Below, in pieces: positions 53,296-62,284 of a DNA stretch of 64,000 nt. The notes under the pieces are model-generated. The model was not told where the DNA came from. It did not search any database and saw only the letters and a list, made by a program, of their open reading frames with translations. A program made the translations under genes and the position numbers. The stretch comes from Bacteroidales bacterium (lineage in GTDB: Bacteria > Bacteroidota > Bacteroidia > Bacteroidales > VadinHA17): positions 1 to 64,000 of the forward strand of contig JALONT010000002.1 of assembly GCA_025454795.1 (NCBI GenBank). Reading direction: 5' to 3'. Numbering within the stretch: the first letter of the stretch is position 1; every line of letters starts with the position of its first letter.

Positions 53296-54099
53296 ATGAA
53301 ACTATTTTACAGGAAATATGGCAAAGGACCGCCACTTGTTATCCTTCACGGATTATACGGATCATCTGATAACTGGGTCTCCATTGCCCGCAGGATAAGC
53401 GGACATTATACCGTTTACCTTCCCGATCAGAGAAACCATGGGCAATCACCTTGGTCGGATATCAATGATTATGATTCGATGAGCATGGATCTTTTTGAAC
53501 TTGTTTCGGAACTCAGGTTAAAAAGATTCTTTCTTGCCGGTCACAGTATGGGAGGGAAAACCGCAGTAAACTTTTCACAAAAATGGCCTGAAATGATTGA
53601 GGGTCTTCTAATAGCTGACATTTCACCTTTCAGCAATGAAAAAAATAAAACAGTTGCTTTCAACGAACACCATATTATTCTTACTGCAATTACCGGTACC
53701 GATTTCTCAAAAGCTGTATCCCGTACCGAGATTGACAGGCTCTTAGAAGAAAAGATCCATTCGGAGAAAGTCAGGGGTCTTATACTTAAGAACCTGCAAA
53801 GAGATGCAGAGAATAAATTTTCGTGGAAGCTTAATGCCATGGCACTTCTGGATAACCTGGATAAAATAACAGAAGGATTTCCATATCTGTCAGGAGATTA
53901 TCAGCAGATCACAGGATTTCCGGTTCTTTTCCTGAAAGGTGAAAATTCAGAATACATATCAATTAAAGATTACACGGATATTATCAGGTTGTTCCCGGCA
54001 GCAGAGATCCGGGTCATTAAAGATGCAGGCCATTGGCTTAATGCAGACAATCCTGATGCAGTATCTGAAGCTCTTGTTAGTTTATTGAAGGATCGATAA
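53296..54099 (+). CDS. Alpha/beta-hydrolase esterase (YbfF-like)
   Basis: A 267-residue cytoplasmic hydrolase. HGLYGSSDNW is the oxyanion region, GHSMGG contains the nucleophile serine, and DAGHWLNADNPD holds the catalytic histidine. DQRNHGQSPW is typical of the YbfF/abhydrolase-11 group. The natural substrate is unknown; acyl thioesters or esters are probable. It is coupled to pdxJ with a six-base gap and ends convergent with the exonuclease gene. Confidence 0.88.
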   Translation: MKLFYRKYGKGPPLVILHGLYGSSDNWVSIARRISGHYTVYLPDQRNHGQSPWSDINDYDSMSMDLFELVSELRLKRFFLAGHSMGGKTAVNFSQKWPEMIEGLLIADISPFSNEKNKTVAFNEHHIILTAITGTDFSKAVSRTEIDRLLEEKIHSEKVRGLILKNLQRDAENKFSWKLNAMALLDNLDKITEGFPYLSGDYQQITGFPVLFLKGENSEYISIKDYTDIIRLFPAAEIRVIKDAGHWLNADNPDAVSEALVSLLKDR

Positions 54100-54140
54100 C
54101 CCCGGAGGTTGATGGGTAAAATAAAAAAGGGGGTCTATAT

Positions 54141-54866
54141 TTAAATCACGGTCACAGATTCTATTTTGTCATCAGGAATTCCCGGAAGATTCATGAAGCG
54201 CAGCAGAACCCGGGCAATTGCAAGAACATCTTTTTCACAATAACGGACAATCCTGGCAAGGTTCTTCTGCTCATAGTAAACATTAGCTACCATACTGCCG
54301 TCTATATCATCCTTTGGCGTTGGTATCCCCAGGATTGAAGTCAGCAGCTCGAGAGAAGTATAGTTTTTATAGTCTCCGAATTTCCAGAGGTCCATTGTAT
54401 CAAGAAATTTAACTTCCCAAGGTTTTTTACCGGCATTGTCTAGGATCTCCGGAATTATCAGATTGTTAATAATCATCCTTCGTGCAATATATGGGAAGTC
54501 AAACTCCTTTCCGTTATGTGCACAGAGCTGAGACTCCTTTTTTGATCTTGTGAATTTTGAAAGCATGTCTGTGAATTCTAAGAGAAGAACTTTTTCATCG
54601 TCGTTATGAAAAGATTTAAGTCTGAATCCGAATGGATTCTTTTCCTTAATGAATCCCACAGATATGCAGATTATCCTGCCGAATTCCGAATATATGCCGG
54701 CTCTTCCCCAGGCATCTTCAGGTGACTGATCCGGAGATCTGAAAAGCCTGGATTTTTTATCCCAGAGAGTCTGCATTGAGGGGTCAATCGTTCCGAAAGA
54801 CGATGCCAGCGGAACTGTTTCAATATCGAGGAAAAGAACTTCCTCAACTTTTATGTTGCTGAGCAT
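54141..54866 (-). CDS. PolB-like 3'-5' exonuclease
   Basis: A 241-residue DEDD-type nuclease with an RNase H fold. The Exo I motif is LFLDIETVPL, Exo II is LCAHNGKEFDFPYI and Exo III is YCEKDVLAIARV. It resembles the predicted 3'-5' exonuclease group related to the proofreading domain of DNA polymerase B, which stands alone without a polymerase. The start overlaps the udk end by 23 bases, so they are translated together. Substrate is unknown. Confidence 0.85.
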   Translation of the reverse strand: MLSNIKVEEVLFLDIETVPLASSFGTIDPSMQTLWDKKSRLFRSPDQSPEDAWGRAGIYSEFGRIICISVGFIKEKNPFGFRLKSFHNDDEKVLLLEFTDMLSKFTRSKKESQLCAHNGKEFDFPYIARRMIINNLIIPEILDNAGKKPWEVKFLDTMDLWKFGDYKNYTSLELLTSILGIPTPKDDIDGSMVANVYYEQKNLARIVRYCEKDVLAIARVLLRFMNLPGIPDDKIESVTVI

Positions 54867-55491
54867 TTTTTTGAGTTTTATTCTTCAACAGATGTTTTTC
54901 AATTATTGTGATGAGCACTTCGATACCTACCTGGTTCTCCCCTCCACCCGGAATAATAATATCGGCATAACGTTTGGACGGTTCAATAAACTGGAGATGA
55001 GAAGGTTTAACTGTATCATGGTATCTTTCAAGGACTTTGAGGACAGATCTTCCCCTTTCAACAATATCGCGCTGAATTACTCTTCCCAGGCGATCATCAG
55101 CATCGGCATCAACAAAAACCTTTATATCCAGCATGTTACGTAATCCGGGATCGGCAAGGATCAGAATCCCTTCCACAAGTACAACCCTTGCAGGTTTAAT
55201 TGTAATGGTTTCCTTTGCCCTCAGGCAGGTAAGATAGGAATAGATTGGCATTTCAATCGATTTCCCCTTCTTCAGCTGCTTAAGATGATCAATAAGCAGA
55301 TTGAATTCAAGTGAATCCGGATGATCAAAGTTGATCTTCTGCCGCTCTTCAAGAGAGATTTCCCTGTTATCCTTATAATAGGAGTCCTGCGGTATTACAA
55401 CTACCTGTTTATTTGGAAATTCATCCAATATCTTATTTACAACAGTAGTTTTTCCGCAACCTGTCCCTCCGGCTATTCCAACAATCAGCAT
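54844..55491 (-). CDS. udk: Uridine kinase
   Basis: Phosphorylates uridine and cytidine in pyrimidine salvage. The P-loop is GGTGCGKTTV, followed by PQDSYYKD, NFDHPDSLEF, VEGILIL and RDIVERGRS. I use ATG at 55491 (MLIVGIAGGTG), 215 residues, instead of the longer open frame from 55524. It overlaps the exonuclease gene by 23 bases. The upstream neighbour manA is divergent. Confidence 0.94.
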   Translation of the reverse strand: MLIVGIAGGTGCGKTTVVNKILDEFPNKQVVVIPQDSYYKDNREISLEERQKINFDHPDSLEFNLLIDHLKQLKKGKSIEMPIYSYLTCLRAKETITIKPARVVLVEGILILADPGLRNMLDIKVFVDADADDRLGRVIQRDIVERGRSVLKVLERYHDTVKPSHLQFIEPSKRYADIIIPGGGENQVGIEVLITIIEKHLLKNKTQKNAQQHKS

Positions 55492-55572
55492 TTTTTCGTA
55501 CTTTCGTATTTCAGTAAAAATCAAAAATAATAAAAAGTTTGGAGTGAGCTAAAGTTTGGAATGCCTAAAGTT

Positions 55573-56583
55573 ATGTCAGAACTATACCCTCTTAAATTTG
55601 AACCGGTCTTAAAAGAGAAGCTCTGGGGTGGAACTACCCTGGTTAGCCGTTATTACAAAAAAGCTGATCCTGAGCTTAAGTATGGTGAAAGCTGGGAACT
55701 ATCGGCAGTCTCAGGTGATCTTTCAGTGGTCAGTAATGGTTTCCTTGCCGGGAATAATATTGAAGAACTCATAGAGGTTTATATGGGTGACATTATCGGG
55801 GATAGGGTTTTCGAAAAATTCGGGAATGAGTTCCCTCTCCTTATCAAGCTTATTGAAGCCAGGGAAGACCTTTCGATCCAGGTTCATCCCGATAATGCAA
55901 TGGCCAGGGAGAGACATAAGGCATACGGAAAGACCGAAATGTGGTATATCCTTGAAAGCGAAAGTGATTCAAAGATCTACACCGGATTTAAAAAAGAAAT
56001 AACCAGGGAAACGTACCTTGATGCTCTTAATTCCGGAGAACTTGCCGGACTGCTGAATGTTGAGACACCTTTACCGGGGGATTATTTTTTCACACCTGCC
56101 GGCAGAATTCATGCGATAGGTGCAGGAATAATCCTGGCTGAAATCCAACAGACATCCGATATCACTTACAGAATATTTGACTGGAACAGAAAAGATTCGA
56201 AAGGTAAATCAAGAGATCTGCATACGGACTTAGCCCTGGACGCAATTGATTTTAAGGCTGCCGGAAAAAATAAAATATCAAAGAAACTTACGATAAACAA
56301 AACTGAAAATCTTGTTAACTGTGAGTTTTTTACAACCAATATCATTAATTTCAACGAGCGTATCACGAAAGATTATAATTTATTCGACTCATTTATAATA
56401 TATTTGTGTACCCGGGGGGAATTCCTCATCCGATGGGATGGTAATGCCGAACCTGTTATAAAAGGGGAGACAATTCTCCTGCCTGCTCAGATCAGGGAGG
56501 TCACACTTGAACCTTCACCTGAGGCAACATTGCTGGAAATATTTATTAAGGAAAATACAAGTTTTGCTGACCCAATTTATTAA
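55573..56583 (+). CDS. manA: Mannose-6-phosphate isomerase, class I
   Basis: Interconverts mannose 6-phosphate and fructose 6-phosphate. The cupin fold shows zinc ligands in IQVHPDNAMAR (His), KTEMWYIL (Glu) and AGRIHAIGAG (His). The frame has two ATGs, at 55561 and 55573. The first lies in a CTAAAGTT repeat, and the second (MSELYPLKFEPV) gives the family-like N-terminus, so I choose the second: 336 residues. It is divergent from udk and followed by a lipoprotein gene after five bases. Confidence 0.9.
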   Translation: MSELYPLKFEPVLKEKLWGGTTLVSRYYKKADPELKYGESWELSAVSGDLSVVSNGFLAGNNIEELIEVYMGDIIGDRVFEKFGNEFPLLIKLIEAREDLSIQVHPDNAMARERHKAYGKTEMWYILESESDSKIYTGFKKEITRETYLDALNSGELAGLLNVETPLPGDYFFTPAGRIHAIGAGIILAEIQQTSDITYRIFDWNRKDSKGKSRDLHTDLALDAIDFKAAGKNKISKKLTINKTENLVNCEFFTTNIINFNERITKDYNLFDSFIIYLCTRGEFLIRWDGNAEPVIKGETILLPAQIREVTLEPSPEATLLEIFIKENTSFADPIY

Positions 56584-56588
56584 TTACC

Positions 56589-57359
56589 ATGAAAAAAACA
56601 TCATTCCTGATTTTTGTTTTAGCCGTCCTCCTGTCTGCTTCAGGTTGTACCGGGAAAGGGCCGGGGAAAAAGGATCTTCAGGCCAAGATGGATACAACAA
56701 CCGTTCCTGATACAGGTTTTACCGGAATTAAGAAGTTTACGAACAGAGAATATATTGTTATGGAGGTCACATTCAAAAACGGAGTCCGTGATGGTTTAAT
56801 GAAATCATTTTATAAGGGGGGGCAGGTACGTCAGACTTACTGGTATGAAAACGGTTTGAAAGAAGATTCTGTACGGTGGTACTACCTTGAAGGTCAGTTA
56901 TTCAGAACTTCCCCATACAAGCATGACACTATCGACGGGATACAAAAACAATTTTACAGAACCGGTAAAATAAAAGCCAGGATAGGCTATAGTAAGGGGC
57001 TTCGTACTCCATACATCGAGGAGTTTACACCGGAAGGCAGGTTAGTTAAGGATTATCCGGGGTTGGTAGTTAACATTCGGGATGAATACAGCTCAAAAGG
57101 CCTTTATCACATCGGTCTTGAGCTGACAAATAAGAGTCCTAAAGTGAAATTTTACAGGGGAGATTTTATAGATGGTCGTTTTGATACAACAAAATATAAA
57201 ATAATAAAGACTGTTGAGGGAAAAGGGATGCTGGATCTTAATAAGACCGGAACTCCTAAAGCTGAGTACGTTGGAGTAATAGCAGAAATATTAACTCCCT
57301 TTGGCAACAAGTTACTGACCTGGAAAAAGATTGAACTTCCATATAAAGATCTTAATTAA
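56589..57359 (+). CDS. MORN/YwqK-like repeat lipoprotein
   Basis: A 256-residue lipoprotein with Cys20 in SASGC. Residues about 55-150 carry MORN-like repeats (KNGVRDGLMKSFYKGGQVR, YENGLKEDSVRWYYLEGQLF, YKHDTIDGIQKQFYRTGKI), as in the YwqK antitoxin-module family. The rest is unassigned. It is five bases after manA and nine before engB. MORN repeats are generally structural; no enzymatic motif is seen, and a toxin-antitoxin role is not supported because no partner gene is present. Confidence 0.8.
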   Translation: MKKTSFLIFVLAVLLSASGCTGKGPGKKDLQAKMDTTTVPDTGFTGIKKFTNREYIVMEVTFKNGVRDGLMKSFYKGGQVRQTYWYENGLKEDSVRWYYLEGQLFRTSPYKHDTIDGIQKQFYRTGKIKARIGYSKGLRTPYIEEFTPEGRLVKDYPGLVVNIRDEYSSKGLYHIGLELTNKSPKVKFYRGDFIDGRFDTTKYKIIKTVEGKGMLDLNKTGTPKAEYVGVIAEILTPFGNKLLTWKKIELPYKDLN

Positions 57360-57368
57360 CAGGCGATC

Positions 57369-57977
57369 ATGATAATCCGTTCAGCGACCTATGTAAAAAG
57401 CAGTCCTACGCTGAAAGAGTGTCCTGCAGCATCAGGCCCTGAATTCGGATTTATAGGCCGGTCGAATGTAGGCAAATCATCATTGATCAACATGCTGACC
57501 GGATGGTCGAAGCTGGCTAAGATATCAGGGGAGCCGGGGAAAACCAGGACAATAAATCATTTCCTGATAAATGAATCGTGGTTTCTTGTTGATCTTCCAG
57601 GTTACGGATACGCTAAAGTACCGGTCAAACTGCGGGAAAAATGGGTAAATGCCACAAAGGATTACATTCTTAAAAGGGAGAACCTGATATGCCTGTTTGT
57701 CCTGCTGGATACAAGACTGAAACCTCAGAGGTCAGATATTGAATTCATGGAGTTTCTTGGATTGAACCAGGTACCATTTGCACGGGTATTCACAAAAAGC
57801 GATAAGCTGGGAACACCCGACCTTGAAAAGTCGATACGGGAATATGACAAAGAGATGTTGATTAAGTGGGAGAGCCTGCCTGAAACATTCATTTCATCAA
57901 CAAAAAACAGGTCAGGCAGAGTTGAAATACTGAATTATATTGAAGAATCTATTAACAAATTATCAAACGAGTTCTGA
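57369..57977 (+). CDS. engB: Ribosome biogenesis GTPase YsxC/EngB
   Basis: GTPase needed for late 50S ribosomal subunit assembly. G1 is GRSNVGKSS, G3 is DLPGYGYA and G4 is TKSDKL; PGKTRTINHF is the switch I region. Length 202 is typical. It ends 67 bases before prs. Confidence 0.96.
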   Translation: MIIRSATYVKSSPTLKECPAASGPEFGFIGRSNVGKSSLINMLTGWSKLAKISGEPGKTRTINHFLINESWFLVDLPGYGYAKVPVKLREKWVNATKDYILKRENLICLFVLLDTRLKPQRSDIEFMEFLGLNQVPFARVFTKSDKLGTPDLEKSIREYDKEMLIKWESLPETFISSTKNRSGRVEILNYIEESINKLSNEF

Positions 57978-58044
57978 AATCATTGACAGGATTAGTTATT
58001 TTTGTAACCGGTATTAACGTTAGAAACAGCATAAAAAACAGAAA

Positions 58045-58983
58045 ATGTTTGGAAAAGCACCAATGAAACTCTTTTCCGCCAGATCGTCCAGGCACCTCGC
58101 AGAAAAGATTGCCGGCGAACTTGGTATTACACTTGGGCAGAGCTCGGTAACCAGCTTCAGCGACGGAGAATTTCAACCTTGTTTTGATGAGTCGGTAAGA
58201 GGCGACATGGTATTTATCGTTCAATCAACAAATCCTCCTGCAGAAAATCTGTTCGAACTTCTTCTGATGATCGATGCCGCGAAGCGGGCATCTGCATATA
58301 AAGTTATAGCGGTTATCCCTTATTATGGGTTTGCCCGTCAGGACAGGAAAGACCGTCCCCGGGTTTCAATAGGGTCTAAACTATCTGCTGACCTTCTCAG
58401 CACAGCAGGTGTCGACAGGGTGATAACCATGGACTTGCATGCCGATCAGATCCAGGGTTTTTTCAATGTTCCCGTTGATCATCTTTTCGGTTCCGCAATT
58501 TTTGCACCATATATTGCAAATCTAAACCTTGAAAACCTTACAGTTTCAGCTCCTGATATGGGCGGATCAAAAAGAGCAAATGCATATTCAAGACATCTTC
58601 AGTCTGAAATGGTTTTATGCTATAAGCTTCGTAAGAAACCAAATGTTATTGAGGAAATGTCGATTATCGGCGAGGTTGAGGGAAGAAACGTAGTGATCAT
58701 AGACGACATGGTCGATACAGCAGGAACACTCGTCCTTGCAGCAGATATGATGAAAGAGCGAGGTGCAAGAAGCATCAGGGCTTTTGCCACACACCCGATC
58801 CTCTCAGGAAATGCAATAGAAAGAATTGATAACTCTGCAATTGAGGAACTCGTTGTTACTGACTCGGTGCCTTTCAATAATACTTCCAAAAAAATTAAAG
58901 TGCTTTCAATAGCGGAAATCTTTGCCAATACAATCCAGGCAGTAAATACAAACCAGTCAATCAGTACAAATTTTTTATTCTGA
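58045..58983 (+). CDS. prs: Ribose-phosphate pyrophosphokinase
   Basis: Makes PRPP for nucleotide, histidine and tryptophan synthesis. SFSDGEFQP, YYGFARQDRKDRPR, MDLHADQIQGFF and the PRPP loop VIIDDMVDTAGTL are diagnostic. Length 312 is normal. The C-terminus is FLF. It ends just before the rplY leader; the two may be read from separate promoters because a -7 box lies at 58995-59002. Confidence 0.96.
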   Translation: MFGKAPMKLFSARSSRHLAEKIAGELGITLGQSSVTSFSDGEFQPCFDESVRGDMVFIVQSTNPPAENLFELLLMIDAAKRASAYKVIAVIPYYGFARQDRKDRPRVSIGSKLSADLLSTAGVDRVITMDLHADQIQGFFNVPVDHLFGSAIFAPYIANLNLENLTVSAPDMGGSKRANAYSRHLQSEMVLCYKLRKKPNVIEEMSIIGEVEGRNVVIIDDMVDTAGTLVLAADMMKERGARSIRAFATHPILSGNAIERIDNSAIEELVVTDSVPFNNTSKKIKVLSIAEIFANTIQAVNTNQSISTNFLF

Positions 58984-58994
58984 TTTCTTTGTCA

Positions 58995-59002
58995 TATATT
59001 TG
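58995..59002 (+). promoter_or_regulatory. Bacteroidota-type -7 box for rplY
   Basis: TATATTTG, an exact TAnnTTTG match, 12 bases after the prs stop and about 80 bases before the rplY ATG. Confidence 0.5.
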
Positions 59003-59037
59003 CAATCCGATTTTTTCAATGTGGAACGTGTAATGGG

Positions 59038-59058
59038 AGGTCATCCTGCGGATAACCT
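59038..59058 (+). promoter_or_regulatory. Hairpin in the rplY leader
   Basis: AGGT-C-ATCC pairs with GGAT-A-ACCT around a three-base loop (TGC), a stem of eight pairs with one internal C/A mismatch. It lies 26 bases before the rplY ATG. A ribosomal protein leader with autoregulatory binding is possible; I cannot match it to a known RNA family. Confidence 0.45.
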
Positions 59059-59084
59059 TGAGTAGCACAATAATAAATGATTAA

Positions 59085-59747
59085 ATGAAGACAATTGAGA
59101 TCAAAGGATCACTCAGAAAAGAACTTGGAAAGAAAGATTCCAAAAATGTCAGGAAAGCAGGCAATGTGCCTTGTGTAATCTACGGATCAGAAAAGAACAT
59201 TCACTTTCAAGCTCATGAGAACAGTTTTAAGAACCTCGTTTATACACATCAGGCTCACCTTGTAAAACTGGATCTTGATGGCCAGGAGTATAACGTTGTT
59301 TTAAAAGACATGCAGTTTCATCCTGTAACTGACAAAATTTTACATGCCGATTTCGTTCAGGTTTTTGAAAACAAACCTGTGATTATAGATGTTCCTGTTA
59401 CGGTAACCGGCGACGCAGAAGGTGTGAAAGCAGGTGGTAAGCTGATAGTTAAAAGGAGACATCTGAAAGTCAAAGGACTTGCAAAAGACCTTCCTGAAGA
59501 CCTTGTGGTAGATGTAACAGAACTTCAGATTCATCATTCCATTAAAGTTGGAGATCTGTCGTTTGAGAAGATTGAACTTCTCGATCCGAAGATCACAACA
59601 GTTGTTTCGGTTGCAACATCACGTGTTGTGCTTAAGACTGAAGAAGAGGAGGCTGCCGAAGCAGCTTTAGCTGCTGCAGCCACTGCTGCTGAAGGAGGTG
59701 AAGCACCAGCTGTTGCTCCTGTTGAGGAAAAAGAAAAGAAATCTTAA
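59085..59747 (+). CDS. rplY: 50S ribosomal protein L25 (general stress protein CTC type)
   Basis: Binds 5S rRNA in the 50S subunit. At 220 residues it is the long CTC form with an extra beta domain after the L25 domain. KGSLRKELGKKDSKNVRKAGNVPCVIYG is the usual L25 start, with GGKLIVKRRHLKVKGLAKDLPEDL in the second domain. The tail is Ala/Glu-rich and probably disordered. It precedes pth by 26 bases, a common pairing. Confidence 0.96.
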   Translation: MKTIEIKGSLRKELGKKDSKNVRKAGNVPCVIYGSEKNIHFQAHENSFKNLVYTHQAHLVKLDLDGQEYNVVLKDMQFHPVTDKILHADFVQVFENKPVIIDVPVTVTGDAEGVKAGGKLIVKRRHLKVKGLAKDLPEDLVVDVTELQIHHSIKVGDLSFEKIELLDPKITTVVSVATSRVVLKTEEEEAAEAALAAAATAAEGGEAPAVAPVEEKEKKS

Positions 59748-59773
59748 TTTTTTAACCATAAGAATCAGGCACA

Positions 59774-60391
59774 ATGAAATATCTGATAGTTGGCCTGGGA
59801 AATATAGGGGACGGGTATACAGATACACGTCACAATATAGGATTTACAGTATTGGATGCTTTAGCTAAGGCATCCAATATTTCTTTTACAGACAGGCGTT
59901 ACGGTTCAGTCTGCTCATTCAAATATAAAAGGAGGGTATTCTTACTTCTTAAACCATCAACCTTCATGAACCTGAGCGGCAATGCAGTCAGATACTGGCT
60001 CAATAAAGAGAAGATCCCTATAGAAAACATGCTTGTCATTGTTGACGACCTGGCACTTCCACTTGGCAGTATCAGGATGAGACCCAAAGGGAGTGATGGA
60101 GGGCATAACGGACTCGCGCACATCAGTGCCATTCTTTCAACAAATGAATTTGCAAGAATCAGAATCGGTATTGGTAATGGCTTTAATAAAGGAACACAGG
60201 TTGAATATGTGTTAGAGTTATGGAGCGATGAAGAAAAAGAATTTCTTAAGGAAAGGATATCAGTAGTGACCGATATGATAAAATCATTCGGTACTGCCGG
60301 GCTGGAACTTACGATGACTACCTACAATAAAGCCGGCAGGATAGATACTGATGAACCACTTAGCTCCCCGTCAAAGGAGGGTAAGAGTTAA
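59774..60391 (+). CDS. pth: Peptidyl-tRNA hydrolase
   Basis: Releases peptide from peptidyl-tRNA dropped by ribosomes. LIVGLGNIG and YTDTRHNIGF hold the catalytic His, LLKPSTFMNLSGNAV follows, and DDLALPLGSIRMRPKGSDGGHNGLAHI holds the other active-site residues. Length is 205, with 12-15 residues beyond the usual end (PLSSPSKEGKS). That tail is encoded by a CTCCCC/GGAGGG intergenic-repeat-like stretch, so a repeat appears to have extended the frame. Confidence 0.95.
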   Translation: MKYLIVGLGNIGDGYTDTRHNIGFTVLDALAKASNISFTDRRYGSVCSFKYKRRVFLLLKPSTFMNLSGNAVRYWLNKEKIPIENMLVIVDDLALPLGSIRMRPKGSDGGHNGLAHISAILSTNEFARIRIGIGNGFNKGTQVEYVLELWSDEEKEFLKERISVVTDMIKSFGTAGLELTMTTYNKAGRIDTDEPLSSPSKEGKS

Positions 60392-60405
60392 GTCCTGGTT
60401 CTTTA

Positions 60406-60807
60406 ATGCAAATAACAGATAATATGCCTGTTAGAATAGATAAATACCTCTGGGCTGTCAGGTTATACAAGACCAGAAGCCTGGCGACAGATGCATGCAG
60501 AATGGGAAGAATCCTGATAAATGATTCTTCAGTAAAACCATCCAGAGGTATTGAAGGGAATGAGATACTCGTCGTCAGAAAACCTCCCGTAAAATATACA
60601 TACAGGGTGATAAACCCGATTGAAAACAGGGTTTCACCAAAACTTGTAATTAATTATCTTGAAGACCTTACACCTGACCCGGAAAAGGCAAAACTTGAAA
60701 TCCAGAAATCATCCCCTGTAGCTTTCAGGAAAAAAGGTACCGGCCGACCGACAAAGAAAGAGAGAAGGGTTATTGACAGGTGGCAGGATGGATTTACCGA
60801 CCTGTAA
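60406..60807 (+). CDS. S4-domain RNA-binding protein (Hsp15 family)
   Basis: A 133-residue protein with an S4 domain (RIDKYLWAVRLYKTRSLATDACRMGRILIND) near the N-terminus and a basic tail (KKGTGRPTKKERRVIDRW). Hsp15-type proteins bind free 50S subunits with stalled peptidyl-tRNA, which suits its place after pth, 14 bases apart. A second in-frame ATG at 60424 would start at MPVRIDKYLW and is equally plausible. A Rho-independent terminator follows at 60857-60884. Confidence 0.9.
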   Translation: MQITDNMPVRIDKYLWAVRLYKTRSLATDACRMGRILINDSSVKPSRGIEGNEILVVRKPPVKYTYRVINPIENRVSPKLVINYLEDLTPDPEKAKLEIQKSSPVAFRKKGTGRPTKKERRVIDRWQDGFTDL

Positions 60808-60856
60808 AAGGTGGTATAAAGACTTATTATTTCGTAAAACGAAGTGAAAGTAACCG

Positions 60857-60884
60857 GGATTTTAAATTCTCGAAATCCTTTTTT
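60857..60884 (+). terminator. Rho-independent terminator of the rplY-pth-S4 operon
   Basis: A six-base stem (GGATTT with AAATCC, 60857-60862 and 60873-60878) and ten-base loop are followed directly by six T residues. It lies about 50 bases after the S4 gene stop. It supports an acyltransferase start downstream of it (60953) rather than at 60890. Confidence 0.8.
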
Positions 60885-60952
60885 CTAACTTGCATCATAT
60901 CATCGGCCTTCCGGTTAACCTCAGGTCTGATGCGAACTTTTCTATTTCAGGA

Positions 60953-62284
60953 ATGAGCAAAGAAAACATTGAAAAATATTCAAAAAGGTATGCTTTACTA
61001 AAGTATGTTGCAGGCTTATGGCATAATAATGTTTATTACAGGAAGGTTATCGTACTTGGGCAACATAATATTAATCCTGAGGATCATCTGATTTTTGCTC
61101 CCAACCATCAGAATGCACTGATGGATGCACTGGCTGTCCTTTTCACAAATAAAGGACATAATGTCTTTCTTGCACGTGCCGACATTTTCAAGAAGAAAAC
61201 AATTGCCTCCTTACTCTATTTTCTTAAGATCCTGCCCGTATACAGGATAAGGGACGGCTTCAGTACTCTTAAAGGGAATGATGAAATATTCGATAAAACA
61301 ATAGATGTAATTAAGAATAAGAATGGTTTGGTTGTACTTCCGGAGGGAGATCACGCGGGGTTCAGAAGGCTTCGGCAGCTTAAAAAGGGGATCTGCAGGA
61401 TTGCATTCCAGGCAGATGAAGCTTCTGATTTCAACCTTAAGATCAAAATAATACCTGTCGGACTGGAATTCACAAACTACAACCGTGTCAGACAGGTTCT
61501 CACAGTCGTTTATGGCAGACCTATCAAAGTTTCGGAATTTCACGAATTATATAAGAAAAGTCCTGAAATAGCTCTTAACGAGCTGAGAAGCAAACTCTCT
61601 TCTGAAATAAAAAAACTTATCGTCCATATTGAATCAGAGGAAGATTATGAGGCTATTGATGAACTCAGAATTCTGATAAATGGTCGTTACAGCGACGACA
61701 TCCATAACCCTAAATTATTCAGAGACAGAATGCTGATTGAGAAACTGAACCGGCTTAAAGTTTCCGACCTGCCATTATACAGAAAGATATGTTCCCTCAG
61801 CCTTCAGGTTAAAGAGAAAGCAAAAGTTCTGAATATTGACTACAGGCTTCTTGCAAAAAAGAAACACCCACGAGGCTGGCTTATTGCAGGGATGGCCGGT
61901 ATTATTGTATCATTTCCGCTATTTGTCTATGGTAATATATTCACCCTCACATTTCATGCCCTGCCTCAGATTCAGGTCAGGAAGATCCGGGATATTCAGT
62001 TCCAATCCTCGGTCAGATACGGGATATCACTTGTTCTCTCCTTTATTTTCTTTCCGCTTTACCTCACCCTCTCTTATTTAATATTTTCTCCCTGGTGGCT
62101 TGCAATTCTTATCTTCCTTTCCTTGCCTCCTGCAGGTTTGTTCGCCTGGAATTATCCTTTTGGATTCCGGCGTATTACCGGTGGATTCAGAATCAGAAAG
62201 TATATAAAGAGTAATGTTATGGAGTATGCGGAGCTCAAAAGAAACTACGATGAATTGCTTAACCTGGTAAATCCTCCAAGATGA
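60953..62284 (+). CDS. PlsC-like acyltransferase with C-terminal membrane helices
   Basis: A 443-residue glycerolipid acyltransferase. APNHQNALMDAL holds the catalytic His and Asp (five residues between them, where the usual PlsC motif has four), and VVLPEGDHAGFRR corresponds to the FPEG block. A C-terminal region has at least two membrane stretches (about residues 325-350 and 365-420). It probably acylates glycerol 3-phosphate, lysophosphatidate or dihydroxyacetone phosphate. I use ATG at 60953 because the open frame from 60890 lies within 6 bases of a terminator and lacks family-like residues. It overlaps the SDR gene by four bases (ATGA). Confidence 0.85.
   Translation: MSKENIEKYSKRYALLKYVAGLWHNNVYYRKVIVLGQHNINPEDHLIFAPNHQNALMDALAVLFTNKGHNVFLARADIFKKKTIASLLYFLKILPVYRIRDGFSTLKGNDEIFDKTIDVIKNKNGLVVLPEGDHAGFRRLRQLKKGICRIAFQADEASDFNLKIKIIPVGLEFTNYNRVRQVLTVVYGRPIKVSEFHELYKKSPEIALNELRSKLSSEIKKLIVHIESEEDYEAIDELRILINGRYSDDIHNPKLFRDRMLIEKLNRLKVSDLPLYRKICSLSLQVKEKAKVLNIDYRLLAKKKHPRGWLIAGMAGIIVSFPLFVYGNIFTLTFHALPQIQVRKIRDIQFQSSVRYGISLVLSFIFFPLYLTLSYLIFSPWWLAILIFLSLPPAGLFAWNYPFGFRRITGGFRIRKYIKSNVMEYAELKRNYDELLNLVNPPR

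Noticed and set aside
56589..57359. YwqK-type antitoxin of a toxin-antitoxin pair
   Set aside because: The protein is an exported lipoprotein and no toxin gene is adjacent; MORN-like repeats alone do not show an antitoxin role.
60890..60952. Upstream ATG for the acyltransferase
   Set aside because: It begins 6 bases after a Rho-independent terminator and adds residues with no family resemblance; the ATG at 60953 fits better.
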